From a virus: a DNA stretch of 64,000 bases. The position numbers and the translations under genes are program-made. Of this stretch, positions 30,239-38,310 are shown piece by piece. The first letter of the stretch is position 1; every line of letters begins with the position of its first letter. The notes under the pieces are model-generated. The model was given only the letters and a program-made list of their open reading frames with translations. It was not told the origin of the DNA and did no database searches. The stretch covers positions 91,260 to 155,259 of IMG/VR virus record IMGVR_UViG_3300034107_000314. One strand, 5' to 3'.

Positions 30239-30441
30239 GAGATTTTTCCATCGGAATCTAGGGAATAAACCACCACGACTTCCAAGCCATTTTTAGCAAT
30301 CCAATAGCCCGCACCAAGTTCTCGGCATTGACGGGCGTACACTATTGCATCATCTGAATTCAGCATGATCGCACGTTGAACGATTATTTCGCTCGTTTCT
30401 ACTATGGTTTCGACATCGGTTGGAATTGCGTATTCAGCCAT
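30235..30441 (-). CDS. hypothetical protein, 68 aa
   Basis: Not recognised. Helical first half, then GLEVVVVYSLDSDGK strand. Single-gene unit. Confidence 0.6.
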   Translation of the reverse strand: MAEYAIPTDVETIVETSEIIVQRAIMLNSDDAIVYARQCRELGAGYWIAKNGLEVVVVYSLDSDGKIS

Positions 30442-30486
30442 CTTGAAAGCCCTTGTCTGAGTGTTGTTTGCTTGCCTTACACTACT

Positions 30487-30514
30487 ATTATACCTGATTA
30501 ACTCGCGTTGTCAA
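30487..30514 (-). promoter_or_regulatory. sigma-70 promoter
   Basis: Minus strand TTGACA, 16-base spacer, TATAAT. Confidence 0.75.
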
Positions 30515-30707
30515 GTATATTTTTTTGAATTTCTTCAAATAGTTTTTCAGCAGATTGAAGGGAATCAAAGAAGACCGTTTCCGTTTCTCCGTTGATGGCA
30601 CGCTCAACAGAGAATCCAAAGCTAGAATTCTTTAGCTTGAACATCATCACGGCGTTTTTACCACTGCGAAATTTCCGTAACCCTGTTTTTACAGTCATCA
30701 GATTCAT
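30498..30707 (-). CDS. hypothetical protein, 69 aa
   Basis: Not recognised. FGFSVERAINGETETVFFDS suggests a beta hairpin followed by a helix (QSAEKLFEEIQKNIL). Confidence 0.6.
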   Translation of the reverse strand: MNLMTVKTGLRKFRSGKNAVMMFKLKNSSFGFSVERAINGETETVFFDSLQSAEKLFEEIQKNILDNAS

Positions 30708-31023
30708 CGTACCGCTCTCCGCTGAGTGTTAGATTCTTTTCTTCTACTGCCATCATACCATATATATCGACCATTACAAGCCCCTACCACCACTATTTTT
30801 CAAAATATTTTTAGACGCTGCCCAGCCGGGGTCACTCTGAGTCAGTATATTATTGTAATGCAATTGCATTAATAATACAATTGATATAACTACTTGCTAC
30901 ATAAGGACTTATGGCGCGCCCCCTAGCCCGGCTCGCCGTAAATCCTTACACCGCAACGACTTAGGTCGATTGCATTATAATATAATTAAATTAACATATG
31001 TAAATTAGTTGATGTGATAATTA
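30708..31023. other. noncoding spacer with 49-bp element
   Basis: No gene seen. Holds a weak minus promoter (TTGTAA...TATGAT near 30750-30780), repeated ATTGCATTAATAATACAATTG stretches, and repeat copy 3. Confidence 0.6.
30901..30949 (+). repeat. 49-bp hairpin element, copy 3
   Basis: ATAAGGACTTATGGC ... CCGTAAATCCTTAC; exactly 49 bp; followed by CGACTTAGGTCGATTGCAT. Confidence 0.85.
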
Positions 31024-31059
31024 AAAAGAGATGCAACCGGATATTACCCCGATTGCATT
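31024..31059 (-). terminator. rho-independent terminator
   Basis: Minus strand ATGCAATCGG/CCGGTTGCAT, then CTCTTTTT. Related in sequence to the terminator at 29252. Confidence 0.82.
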
Positions 31060-31066
31060 TAATTGT

Positions 31067-31126
31067 TTAATCAGATGATAATATTGCAATTGCAACGCCC
31101 ACGAAAAAGCAGATTACAATTGTCAT
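31067..31126 (-). CDS. membrane microprotein, 19 aa
   Basis: MTIVICFFVGVAIAILSSD: same length and FFxGxAI core as the peptide at 29287. Sits between the GP88-like gene and a terminator. Confidence 0.45.
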   Translation of the reverse strand: MTIVICFFVGVAIAILSSD

Positions 31127-31130
31127 TTAA

Positions 31131-31928
31131 TTACCCCACCAAAGAAACGGATCTGGCCGTGACCCTTTCCTTTTTTTTGGCCTTTTTAACCTTGGGCTTG
31201 GCGGGTTGCGTACCGTGAATAATCAAGGCGAATGACTTATTACGGTTGTCAGGGATAGCGGCGTGGGAATCGTCGTTATCGACTTCCAGATTAAAATCTT
31301 CGGCCTCATTTTCATTTTGCAATACAATTGCTTCCCGCAATTTAAATTCATCAATCTTGGAATCGAGTCTACCACCACGACTTGCGGTCAAGACAAGGTT
31401 CGATATAGGATTGACAATTTTCATATCATCAATCCAATAATTTAATGCTTTGGTATAAGCATAAAAGAGGATTGATGGATTATTCATAATCACTTGCAAC
31501 CAAGCTCTGAAATATATGCGGTTGAAGAAATCACCCGCAACGTGAATACGAACGATACCGGCGTTTTTTGGCAAGTTCGCTTGAATTAATCTTGCGATTG
31601 CATTTATTTTCTCAACTTCGCTCAAACGATTGTCGGATACAATCGCACGAATCGCATCGAAATTGGCCTTGCGGAGATTGTAAACATTGGTGTAAACAAC
31701 TTCCTGCGAAGCTGAAAAACAGCGAAATTCGGTATTTGGGCCATCCTGAATCCTACGCTTGCCATCGACCAAAATAGCCCGACTCATACACTTGTCAGCT
31801 TGTGGACATGCCCAGCCTGATAAGAGGTCGAAACTGTAAATCTTACGGCCACCGTCAAGCCACTTGGCAAGAGCGGCGACTTTGTACAGTTTTTTGAGCT
31901 TTGTATTTGCGGCTGAAAACTTGACCAT
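31131..31928 (-). CDS. GP88-like phage protein
   Basis: 265 residues. SGWACPQADKC, then DGPNTEFRCFSASQE, VYNLRKANFDAI and IHVAGDFFNRIYFRAWLQVI with LFYAYTKAL match the gene product 88 family of phages. Conserved Cys residues suggest metal binding. The role is unknown. C-terminal 60 residues are acidic then Lys-rich. Own promoter at 31978. Confidence 0.78.
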   Translation of the reverse strand: MVKFSAANTKLKKLYKVAALAKWLDGGRKIYSFDLLSGWACPQADKCMSRAILVDGKRRIQDGPNTEFRCFSASQEVVYTNVYNLRKANFDAIRAIVSDNRLSEVEKINAIARLIQANLPKNAGIVRIHVAGDFFNRIYFRAWLQVIMNNPSILFYAYTKALNYWIDDMKIVNPISNLVLTASRGGRLDSKIDEFKLREAIVLQNENEAEDFNLEVDNDDSHAAIPDNRNKSFALIIHGTQPAKPKVKKAKKKERVTARSVSLVG

Positions 31929-31977
31929 GATTCTATCCTGTCCTGTGATTGTGATACTGGCGTTACTTGACTAGTGA

Positions 31978-32006
31978 ATTATACCACACCGAATCGGGAA
32001 TGTCAA
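31978..32006 (-). promoter_or_regulatory. perfect sigma-70 promoter of the GP88-like gene
   Basis: Minus strand TTGACA, 17-base spacer, TATAAT. Confidence 0.82.
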
Positions 32007-32263
32007 GAGGGTCGAACCACTTGGTTATTGAATACAAACCGCAAGGCTTGCATCAAATCTGAGATGTATGTAGGTTCTGACGAACCGTCAAGATAGTCCA
32101 CACAATAGCTAGAACTCTTAGTATCTTTGGTTAGCGACAATCGGCCATTGAGTGAGAACATGGCATAGTCTGTAATGTTCAGGGCCGGCGACTCGACACC
32201 CTTAACACGAATGAACCACTGACTAGCGATTGATTTTTCATTTTTGTTGAACTTGCGAACCAT
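32003..32263 (-). CDS. hypothetical protein, 86 aa
   Basis: Not recognised. Start at 32263 since AAGGGGA precedes it and the earlier ATG lies upstream of the predicted transcript start. Beta-rich then a helix (ISDLMQALRFVF). Resembles the next upstream product in plan. Confidence 0.58.
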   Translation of the reverse strand: MVRKFNKNEKSIASQWFIRVKGVESPALNITDYAMFSLNGRLSLTKDTKSSSYCVDYLDGSSEPTYISDLMQALRFVFNNQVVRPS

Positions 32264-32305
32264 GCCGGAATCCCCTTGGAAAGTGTTACTTGCTTGACTT
32301 ATTAG

Positions 32306-32334
32306 ATTATACCACGGATCGGCCACCGTGTCAA
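32306..32334 (-). promoter_or_regulatory. perfect sigma-70 promoter
   Basis: Minus strand TTGACA, 17-base spacer, TATAAT. Confidence 0.82.
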
Positions 32335-32618
32335 GAAATCTTTTTAAGATAGTTCAAAAGACTTTGGAAAGTTTTGAAATACCTTACTTTAGGCTCTAGG
32401 CCCAAGCCCCGTTGATATTCCCAAGCGTCAAGTTTGAAGTTTCTAGCGTTTGTAATCGAGACCGATCCAAAGTTGGACTTGACAACGAAATTCCTACGAA
32501 CTTCGAAGTTAGTGTTAAAGCCCATATTTTCTAGGCTGAATAGTTGAAGCTGTGAAAAGCTCCACCCCGTTGACGTTGAAGCACTTCGGATAACTCGCTC
32601 AATGTCCAGATGATCCAT
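32331..32618 (-). CDS. hypothetical protein, 95 aa
   Basis: Not recognised. Start MDHLDIERVIRSAS at 32618 next to AGGGAAAG. Beta-rich centre and a final helix FKTFQSLLNYLKKI. Confidence 0.58.
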   Translation of the reverse strand: MDHLDIERVIRSASTSTGWSFSQLQLFSLENMGFNTNFEVRRNFVVKSNFGSVSITNARNFKLDAWEYQRGLGLEPKVRYFKTFQSLLNYLKKIS

Positions 32619-32657
32619 GTTTCTTTCCCTGCTAGTGTGATCTTGCCTTACATATAT

Positions 32658-32686
32658 ATTATCGGCTATCGCGGCCCAAAGATCAA
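32658..32686 (-). promoter_or_regulatory. promoter, weaker match
   Basis: Minus strand TTGATC, 17-base spacer, GATAAT. Confidence 0.5.
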
Positions 32687-32732
32687 GCCCATTTGGCCTA
32701 GATAAGAAATTTCTTATTTTCAAGATTTGCTA

Positions 32733-32761
32733 TTGTGTTGGGCCGATCTTGTCGATATACT
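32733..32761 (+). promoter_or_regulatory. plus-strand promoter
   Basis: TTGTGT, 17-base spacer, TATACT; divergent from the minus promoter at 32658 and before the two plus-strand genes. Confidence 0.5.
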
Positions 32762-32804
32762 ATATAGATCAAGTCAGTCACCACTATTCAGAAAGGTCAG
32801 AACT

Positions 32805-32987
32805 ATGCCGAAATACTATCGTCGATCATCTGGAATCGTTACCCGTTATTGGGTAGTAGAAACATACTCTTTTCAAACGGCCAGTGATCGTGAAACCTTT
32901 TTTGCTTGGATCAAAGGTCAAGATGAGGGCAAAGTTGACGATGTAGAAATGGATGGATGTTCTATTACAGTTCGCTGGAATCGCTGA
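32805..32987 (+). CDS. hypothetical protein, 60 aa
   Basis: Not recognised. MPKYYRRSSGIVTRYWVVET start has AAAGG upstream; the 26-codon longer reading covers the promoter. Small alpha/beta protein. One of two plus-strand genes in this minus block. Confidence 0.62.
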   Translation: MPKYYRRSSGIVTRYWVVETYSFQTASDRETFFAWIKGQDEGKVDDVEMDGCSITVRWNR

Positions 32988-33014
32988 TTTTCACCACCAC
33001 CATAAAGGATAGAT

Positions 33015-33329
33015 ATGTCCAATTTTACCAGAACCGATCTTGAAATTCTCGCGGCCTTTGATATTCCTACCAAATGGCTTCCCGCCAAATATCAAAACGG
33101 CCAGTCACACGTTAATGCAATTGCATTATTAAATCAGCACAAAAAAGCTGAGAAAGTTGCAATGAAAAAAGCTGCCAAAGCTCAGGCCAAAGCGGATCGG
33201 GCCATCCGATTATCCCATTACATATGTCAAGTGCAACGTGGGGAAGAAATACAATTCGACGTTAATGAAATGCAATTGTATAGCAATCAATTAAAATTCG
33301 TACAGGGCTTGTATACAAGGCTCAAATGA
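33015..33329 (+). CDS. hypothetical protein, 104 aa
   Basis: Not recognised. Ala/Lys-rich central helix (KKAEKVAMKKAAKAQAKADR). AAAGGAT before the ATG. A hairpin AGGCTC/GAGCCT overlaps the stop codon. Confidence 0.62.
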   Translation: MSNFTRTDLEILAAFDIPTKWLPAKYQNGQSHVNAIALLNQHKKAEKVAMKKAAKAQAKADRAIRLSHYICQVQRGEEIQFDVNEMQLYSNQLKFVQGLYTRLK

Positions 33330-33362
33330 GCCTATAATGCAAACGATATAAAGCCTTGCACC

Positions 33363-33411
33363 GTAAGGACTTACGGCAAGGCCCGTAGCGGCGAACGCTC
33401 TAAATCCTTAC
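33363..33411 (+). repeat. 49-bp hairpin element, copy 4
   Basis: GTAAGGACTTACGGC ... CTAAATCCTTAC; exactly 49 bp; between convergent gene ends. Confidence 0.85.
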
Positions 33412-33465
33412 AGGGTAACGACTTATATCACAGTCGTAAATCGTTACCCCGTATAGACTTACGCC

Positions 33466-33678
33466 TTAATGCAATTTCTCTGAGAGTTTATATCGCATTT
33501 TATCTACCATTTTATATAAGGCATCATCGTACCCTACATGATGTTGAATTTCATCGACTGTATCATCAATGAAATCTTTTAATATTTCAATATTCAATTT
33601 GAGAGTTTCAATCTCATCTCGTTTATTGGGGAATATTGTATGAATTGCATTATCGTTCATGTAATCAGATCCAATCAT
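33466..33678 (-). CDS. hypothetical helical protein, 70 aa
   Basis: Not recognised. Coiled-coil-like (DEIETLKLNIEILKDFIDD). Overlaps upstream gene by four bases. Confidence 0.58.
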   Translation of the reverse strand: MIGSDYMNDNAIHTIFPNKRDEIETLKLNIEILKDFIDDTVDEIQHHVGYDDALYKMVDKMRYKLSEKLH

Positions 33679-34007
33679 TTTGGCACTCCTAATACAAGGC
33701 CATTCTGGAAATTGAATTTGTCGCCGTTATTGTATCTCACAAGCCATTCATAGTTTTTTTGAAAGATGCAATCGGCGACCATCTCATAATTCTCATATTT
33801 CATCAATTGCAATAGAGCATTTAAACGCTCTTTAGTTGTGGCACTACGAACGCCACCATCGTAAATATAGATGGAACCGGCGATACTTTTATCAGCGATT
33901 GTATTTCCATACAAACGCAAAACCTTTCCATCTGTGGTTGTATTTCCATTGCGTTTAGGCTTTCCAGCAAGAAAGGCTGAAATGACTTCGCGTGATATTT
34001 TTCTCAT
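33675..34007 (-). CDS. hypothetical protein, 110 aa
   Basis: Not recognised. LRLYGNTIADKSIAGSIYIY then YEWLVRYNNGDKFNFQNG; small alpha/beta protein common in layout to phage early proteins. Confidence 0.6.
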   Translation of the reverse strand: MRKISREVISAFLAGKPKRNGNTTTDGKVLRLYGNTIADKSIAGSIYIYDGGVRSATTKERLNALLQLMKYENYEMVADCIFQKNYEWLVRYNNGDKFNFQNGLVLGVPK

Positions 34008-34177
34008 ACTAGTGTCCCGTTCCTGAAATTGCGGATCAATGTTTTGTTGAGTTCGTGAAGATTTTTGACTTTCAACTCATACCATTGCTTCTCATATAAA
34101 GCCTTGGCGAGTTCCATTTCAAGATACTCGATCCGAGCATCTTTATCTGAGTCGATATTGATCTTATTTCTCGACAT
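34004..34177 (-). CDS. hypothetical helical protein, 57 aa
   Basis: Not recognised. Start MSRNKINIDSDKD at 34177, inside the end of the upstream membrane peptide gene. Helical and charged. Confidence 0.52.
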   Translation of the reverse strand: MSRNKINIDSDKDARIEYLEMELAKALYEKQWYELKVKNLHELNKTLIRNFRNGTLV

Positions 34178-34271
34178 CGAAAAAACCACCGTAATCTCTA
34201 GGATTGTGAATTGATGCCACCATCAATAGGCCAGTGAAACCAAGAACAGCGATGATGAAAAAATCACTCAT
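34164..34271 (-). CDS. membrane microprotein, 35 aa
   Basis: One membrane helix (FFIIAVLGFTGLLMVA), then a short polar tail. ATGA overlap with the stop of the gene before it. Confidence 0.5.
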   Translation of the reverse strand: MSDFFIIAVLGFTGLLMVASIHNPRDYGGFFDVEK

Positions 34272-34450
34272 TTGATTCTCTTTTCTAGTTGTGCGATACG
34301 GGTACAGATTGCCATCGTGTCATTTTCCGATTCAATATCCGAATCACCATTGATTAGGACATTCCGCAGGAATTGAAGTTCTTCCATATCACCGTCAACT
34401 TGATCCATGATACCATTCAGGGTGTTTAGGATCTTGATTAGCTTTGCCAT
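34268..34450 (-). CDS. hypothetical protein, 60 aa
   Basis: Not recognised. Helical with an acidic centre. Confidence 0.58.
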   Translation of the reverse strand: MAKLIKILNTLNGIMDQVDGDMEELQFLRNVLINGDSDIESENDTMAICTRIAQLEKRIK

Positions 34451-34491
34451 CTGTCGTTTCCTCGTTTGACTTCCGCGTTTCTTATACTTCT

Positions 34492-34519
34492 ATTATACAC
34501 TGCTAATACGGATTGTCAA
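34492..34519 (-). promoter_or_regulatory. sigma-70 promoter
   Basis: Minus strand TTGACA, 16-base spacer, TATAAT. Confidence 0.75.
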
Positions 34520-34830
34520 GAGTTTATTTTACGATTTGCAATGCTTTCTTGTAACATTTTTGAAGCGGCCTGAATAAGTTCTTCGGCCTGTGCTGGCGTG
34601 TATTTGCTTGGTTCTGTTTTTTGAATATAGGCGTCCACTTTTTTGGACTCGCTATTTGTTAAACAGTCTACACAGACATCACCAACGGTGCGACTGATTT
34701 TCATCGAAATCAGATTAATGATGGGTGAGGATGAATCGGGCGTTTGATCGTCGATGTAGTAAACACTCTCACAGCGACCGCATGTGAACCGTTCCATTCT
34801 TTCACCATTCATTCCGTATACCGTTGACAT
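34516..34830 (-). CDS. zinc-ribbon protein, 104 aa
   Basis: FTCGRCESVYYIDD near the start and DVCVDCLTN in the middle give a two-knuckle zinc ribbon; helical C-terminus. Start at 34830 after AAGGAAACG. Function unknown. Confidence 0.62.
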   Translation of the reverse strand: MSTVYGMNGERMERFTCGRCESVYYIDDQTPDSSSPIINLISMKISRTVGDVCVDCLTNSESKKVDAYIQKTEPSKYTPAQAEELIQAASKMLQESIANRKINS

Positions 34831-34873
34831 TTTCGTTTCCTTCGCTTGATTACTGTCATCTATCACTATGTAT

Positions 34874-34901
34874 ATTATACGCTATGCTGATTAGAAGTCA
34901 A
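34874..34901 (-). promoter_or_regulatory. sigma-70 promoter
   Basis: Minus strand TTGACT, 16-base spacer, TATAAT. Confidence 0.7.
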
Positions 34902-35074
34902 GCATAATTCCAGAAGAATCTTTCGATATTCTTTCCGGCCCATTGTTGCTTGACCATATCGGCCACAATCTGTGAGACATTATCATAACATCCATCGGAC
35001 GTTACGATGATAAACTTGCGGTAGGTTTTACCACTCATTACCACGTTCACAGAGACCTTTTCTTGAATCAGCAT
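34898..35074 (-). CDS. hypothetical protein, 58 aa
   Basis: Not recognised. Beta strands VSVNVVMSGKTYRKFIIVT then a helix. Start after AAGGAAACG, a leader sequence also used by the 34516 gene. Confidence 0.58.
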   Translation of the reverse strand: MLIQEKVSVNVVMSGKTYRKFIIVTSDGCYDNVSQIVADMVKQQWAGKNIERFFWNYA

Positions 35075-35113
35075 TTTCGTTTCCTTGACTAGTGGCTTGT
35101 TTCTTCTACTACT

Positions 35114-35141
35114 ATTATACGACATCCAGCCCGAATGTCAA
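35114..35141 (-). promoter_or_regulatory. sigma-70 promoter
   Basis: Minus strand TTGACA, 16-base spacer, TATAAT. Confidence 0.75.
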
Positions 35142-35380
35142 GAGATTGTTTCGACCAATCTATTAAAATCAAAGAAATATTGTGGTATTTTTTTGCCTGC
35201 TTCCTGATAACGATAGTTTGTTCCATAGTTCTTGGCAAGTTTGTACTTTCTACCATATCCGTTAAGATCCGCTACAATTGCGGTTATCGTTCCCTTGTTT
35301 TCATTGCATACCACATCGGCCCCGCCATCAAAGCCCAGAGCCTTAAGAGTTGTTAGTTGATCTTGTGTGAAACCGTTCAT
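35138..35380 (-). CDS. hypothetical protein, 80 aa
   Basis: Not recognised. LTTLKALGFDGGADVV followed by a Tyr/Gly/Lys-rich middle. Confidence 0.58.
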   Translation of the reverse strand: MNGFTQDQLTTLKALGFDGGADVVCNENKGTITAIVADLNGYGRKYKLAKNYGTNYRYQEAGKKIPQYFFDFNRLVETIS

Positions 35381-35681
35381 GATTCTGTCCCTTACTTGTG
35401 TTGATTGCTTACCCTTATGTATATATTATCGTCTATCTAGGCCCAAAGGTAAAGACAATTCCCAACTATTTTGAAAAGTATTTTTGTACACTAATCAGAC
35501 CTGTATATCTAATTACTATTGGATCTATATATCCGATTTTAATTTAGATAATTAGACCTAGATATCCAATTACACCTGTCGCGGCTATCTGATTACATAA
35601 AGTGTTACACCGTAAGGACTTACGGCGTTCGCCGCTGCCGCGATTTTCGTAAATCCTTATACAGCAAGGCTTTATGACTTG
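35381..35681. other. noncoding spacer with 49-bp element
   Basis: No gene seen. Holds a weak minus promoter (TTTACC, 17, GATAAT at 35425-35453), alternating TCTAATTAC/ATCTGATT-like short repeats, and repeat copy 5. Confidence 0.55.
35612..35660 (+). repeat. 49-bp hairpin element, copy 5
   Basis: GTAAGGACTTACGGC ... CGTAAATCCTTAT; exactly 49 bp. Preceded by GATTACATAAAGTGTTACAC, shared with copies 6 and 7. Confidence 0.85.
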
Positions 35682-35822
35682 TCACCAGTCACAAGGCCCA
35701 TGCTCCCATACATCCACATATGTAATTTCATTTATACGATATGTGCATTCATATGCAATCACATCGCCGTTATCATCATAGGCAATTGCAATTGAATCAT
35801 AATCAGTTGAGTAGTATAGCAT
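35682..35822 (-). CDS. hypothetical protein, 46 aa
   Basis: Not recognised. Tyr/Asp-rich (MLYYSTDYDSIAIAYDD). TAATG overlap with the gene before it. Confidence 0.5.
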   Translation of the reverse strand: MLYYSTDYDSIAIAYDDNGDVIAYECTYRINEITYVDVWEHGPCDW

Positions 35823-36004
35823 TATTCAGCCATCTCCTTTTTCATCTTCCGAATTTTTTCTTCGTTGTATCTTATATACATTTCGAGACTAGGATTACAA
35901 GTCCAAACATCTGCGATTAGTATAGCACGGGCAGCTTTCACTACTTCGATATCGTCTTGCAATTTCTTTATTTTCAATTCAATTTCCGACATAGCGGTTT
36001 TCAT
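35822..36004 (-). CDS. hypothetical helical protein, 60 aa
   Basis: Not recognised. Charged helices with a central Trp-Thr-Cys segment. ATG at 36004 overlaps the previous stop; TTG codons two positions earlier are possible. Confidence 0.55.
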   Translation of the reverse strand: MKTAMSEIELKIKKLQDDIEVVKAARAILIADVWTCNPSLEMYIRYNEEKIRKMKKEMAE

Positions 36005-36168
36005 CAACAACCTTCTTCTTCCGTTTGAATGTGTACAACACCTTTATTATCTGTCAGCACATTAACTATGTCTTCTTCACACTGTAAGTGATCGTAAGGG
36101 TAATCGACCAAAACTTTGGCGTTTGGGTCAAGTTTGGACAATTCAGCAATCAATTCAGATACGGTCAT
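36004..36168 (-). CDS. small conserved-type phage protein, 54 aa
   Basis: MTVSELIAELSKLDPNAKVL is a phrase common to many small phage proteins of unknown role; acidic C-terminus. Confidence 0.65.
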   Translation of the reverse strand: MTVSELIAELSKLDPNAKVLVDYPYDHLQCEEDIVNVLTDNKGVVHIQTEEEGC

Positions 36169-36353
36169 TATTTAGCCCCTTTGATTAAAGCCTTCAATGC
36201 TTCCAATGTGTTAGCCTTTGCGTCAGGCCCATCCCACCCATCGGCTATTTCAGCATCATACATTAGCAATGAATCAATTGCCATATGAAATTCGATATAG
36301 AGATCCAGTTGCTTTTTTGTGGCCGATTGTTTGTGAGTCTTAGCTTTGCTCAT
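36168..36353 (-). CDS. hypothetical protein, 61 aa
   Basis: Not recognised. Basic start, then DGWDGPDAKANTLEALKALI. Overlaps the next ATG by one base. Confidence 0.58.
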   Translation of the reverse strand: MSKAKTHKQSATKKQLDLYIEFHMAIDSLLMYDAEIADGWDGPDAKANTLEALKALIKGAK

Positions 36354-36395
36354 CGTCATCTCTCTACTTGGTTACTTGCTTCACTTCACTAGTAT

Positions 36396-36424
36396 ATTAT
36401 CGACTATTCCAGCACTAAAGTCAA
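36396..36424 (-). promoter_or_regulatory. promoter
   Basis: Minus strand TTGACT, 17-base spacer, GATAAT. Confidence 0.6.
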
Positions 36425-36627
36425 GATGGTTTTTTGAAATTCTTTACGAGTTCATCATCTGCCTTATCTGCCTCATGGTCAACCGTAAGGCAGAACAATA
36501 CAGCAGTTCCAGAGGCGTTACTAGAAAGCCCACGAAGTTTTAGGTTATTATCCCGTGTACAGAAAGTCACAACGGCATCATCCGATAGATCAGCTAGCAT
36601 TGCGAGTAGAGTAGCTTTAGTCGTCAT
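36421..36627 (-). CDS. hypothetical protein, 68 aa
   Basis: Not recognised. MTTKATLLAMLADLSDDAVV recalls the plan of the 54-aa protein at 36004. Ser/Ala/Asp-rich. Confidence 0.58.
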   Translation of the reverse strand: MTTKATLLAMLADLSDDAVVTFCTRDNNLKLRGLSSNASGTAVLFCLTVDHEADKADDELVKNFKKPS

Positions 36628-36721
36628 AGTATCGTTCCTTTGTGCTGGTTACTGTCATCTCTATCACTACGTATAGGATACCATATATATCGACATCCTA
36701 CAAGATAATTCTCAACTATTT

Positions 36722-36898
36722 TTACAGTTCGTCCATATCTTTTAACGCCTTGACGATAATGGCGTGAACCTTGTCAGAAATGGCATCAACCACCAATTTG
36801 GCTGGCTTATCGTCGTCGTCTTGACTACAAGAGATTTCGCTAGAAATGCTCAAGAGCAATTGGACAAGATCATATTTCTTCATTGTATCGTCATTCAT
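36722..36898 (-). CDS. hypothetical protein, 58 aa
   Basis: Not recognised. Helical with an Asp run; own promoter at 36948. Confidence 0.58.
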   Translation of the reverse strand: MNDDTMKKYDLVQLLLSISSEISCSQDDDDKPAKLVVDAISDKVHAIIVKALKDMDEL

Positions 36899-36947
36899 CG
36901 TATCGTTCCTTTGGGCTTGGTTACTGTCATCTATCTCTTATATATAT

Positions 36948-36976
36948 AGTATAGGACATTTCCTATACATAGTCAA
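36948..36976 (-). promoter_or_regulatory. promoter
   Basis: Minus strand TTGACT, 17-base spacer, TATACT. Confidence 0.6.
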
Positions 36977-37218
36977 GACAATTCTGAAACTATTTCCAGA
37001 TATTCCATAGGTATCATGTAACCTTTCTCGCACCATGAGCTACCCCATTCAAGGCCATTCTTGCTCAATTCTGGGCATTGTTTGTTATACTTGCCGTTAT
37101 ACTTCCAGAGTACTTGACCAACCCTGAAAGCTATAGGCTCGACTTGGTAATTGAATTCGCCAGCAGCTATTTCAAAGGCTTGCTTGACTACTACTTTGTT
37201 TGAGTATTTGACGTTCAT
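36973..37218 (-). CDS. hypothetical protein, 81 aa
   Basis: Not recognised. Start at 37218 after AAGGAAAG. Contains GLEWGSSWCEKGYMIPMEYL. Confidence 0.6.
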   Translation of the reverse strand: MNVKYSNKVVVKQAFEIAAGEFNYQVEPIAFRVGQVLWKYNGKYNKQCPELSKNGLEWGSSWCEKGYMIPMEYLEIVSELS

Positions 37219-37404
37219 GATTCTTTCCTTTGCGTTGATTGTTATCACCTATCTCTTATATATATAGTATCGTCTATTTCGTCGCCTATGTCCACATAAT
37301 TCTCAACTATTTTGAAAGATTGTCGAAAGTATTTTTGTACACTAATCATACCTACTTATCCTATTACGCATGTGGCTCTAGCTGATTACATAAGGTGTTA
37401 CACA

Positions 37405-37453
37405 GTAAGGACTTACAGCGAGCCGCTTAGCCGCGAATTTCCTAAATCCTTAT
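37405..37453 (+). repeat. 49-bp hairpin element, copy 6
   Basis: GTAAGGACTTACAGC ... CTAAATCCTTAT; exactly 49 bp; flanked like copies 5 and 7, followed by GGGCTTATATCAATTGCAT. Confidence 0.85.
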
Positions 37454-37493
37454 ACAGCAAGGGCTTATATCAATTGCATATATATAATAACTA

Positions 37494-37691
37494 TTACATT
37501 AGACTATCATCCTCATTTGGGCTATCATCAACCTCAGCCAATTGTTGTGCAATCTCATCTATTTGTTTTTTCCATTCTGCTGCTATGATATCACAATCAG
37601 CTTGAAATTGAACGCACCAATTAACACAATCGGCACAGCGTGTATTAATAGGATATTCGATCAATTCACCACAGAAATCACACGTGTTCAT
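37494..37691 (-). CDS. zinc-ribbon protein, 65 aa
   Basis: CDFCGELIEYPINTRCADC forms a zinc ribbon at the start; the rest is an acidic helix. AAAGGAGG before the ATG. Paralogue-like to the next gene upstream. Confidence 0.62.
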   Translation of the reverse strand: MNTCDFCGELIEYPINTRCADCVNWCVQFQADCDIIAAEWKKQIDEIAQQLAEVDDSPNEDDSLM

Positions 37692-37831
37692 TATTCGCCC
37701 TCCTTTTTTGAGCGAGCGGCTTGCTTTGCCGCACATGCCTTGCAGCACGTCCCGCCCCAAGCGTCATTAGCGACGCAAAGGGCCATCTCTCCGCAGTAAT
37801 CACAATCCGTCACCACATATACTTCGCTCAT
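37691..37831 (-). CDS. zinc-ribbon microprotein, 46 aa
   Basis: CDYCGEMALC and CCKACAAK, matching the neighbour's ribbon. TAATG overlap couples the two. GC-rich for this phage. Confidence 0.6.
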   Translation of the reverse strand: MSEVYVVTDCDYCGEMALCVANDAWGGTCCKACAAKQAARSKKEGE

Positions 37832-37915
37832 CTTTTCTTCCCTTTGCTTGGTTACTGTCATCTATCTTTTATACGTATAGGATACCACATGTACCCATAT
37901 CTTACAAGACAATTC

Positions 37916-38134
37916 TTAGAAATTCTCGTAAGTTTCTTTCGCTTCTTCTACGCTTGCAAGATTCCACATTTTGCGAACCTTGCCAGTGACTAGGCAAGTG
38001 ATTGCCAATACGAAACCGAAATCCCGTGTTTGGGATACGCTACACATACGCTTGGCATCAACCTTGCTATATGAGTATTGACCGAATTTGTTGCGACTTA
38101 CAATCCAACCGCTGTTTGTGATCGTTGCTTGCAT
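37916..38134 (-). CDS. hypothetical protein, 72 aa
   Basis: Not recognised. Beta-rich (DFGFVLAITCLVTGKVRKMW) with a final helix. Its leader resembles the AAGGGACAAGAAC type seen nearby. Confidence 0.58.
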   Translation of the reverse strand: MQATITNSGWIVSRNKFGQYSYSKVDAKRMCSVSQTRDFGFVLAITCLVTGKVRKMWNLASVEEAKETYENF

Positions 38135-38310
38135 GTTCTTGTCCCTTAGCTTGGTTACTGTTCTCTACTTCTTATATATATATTATCGTCTATTTGGTGG
38201 CCCATGTCTACATAATTCCTAAGTATTTTAGAAAGTTTATTTGTACACTAATTAGACGTTCTTATCCCATTACACCTGTGGGTCTAGCTGATTACATAAG
38301 GTGTTACAGT

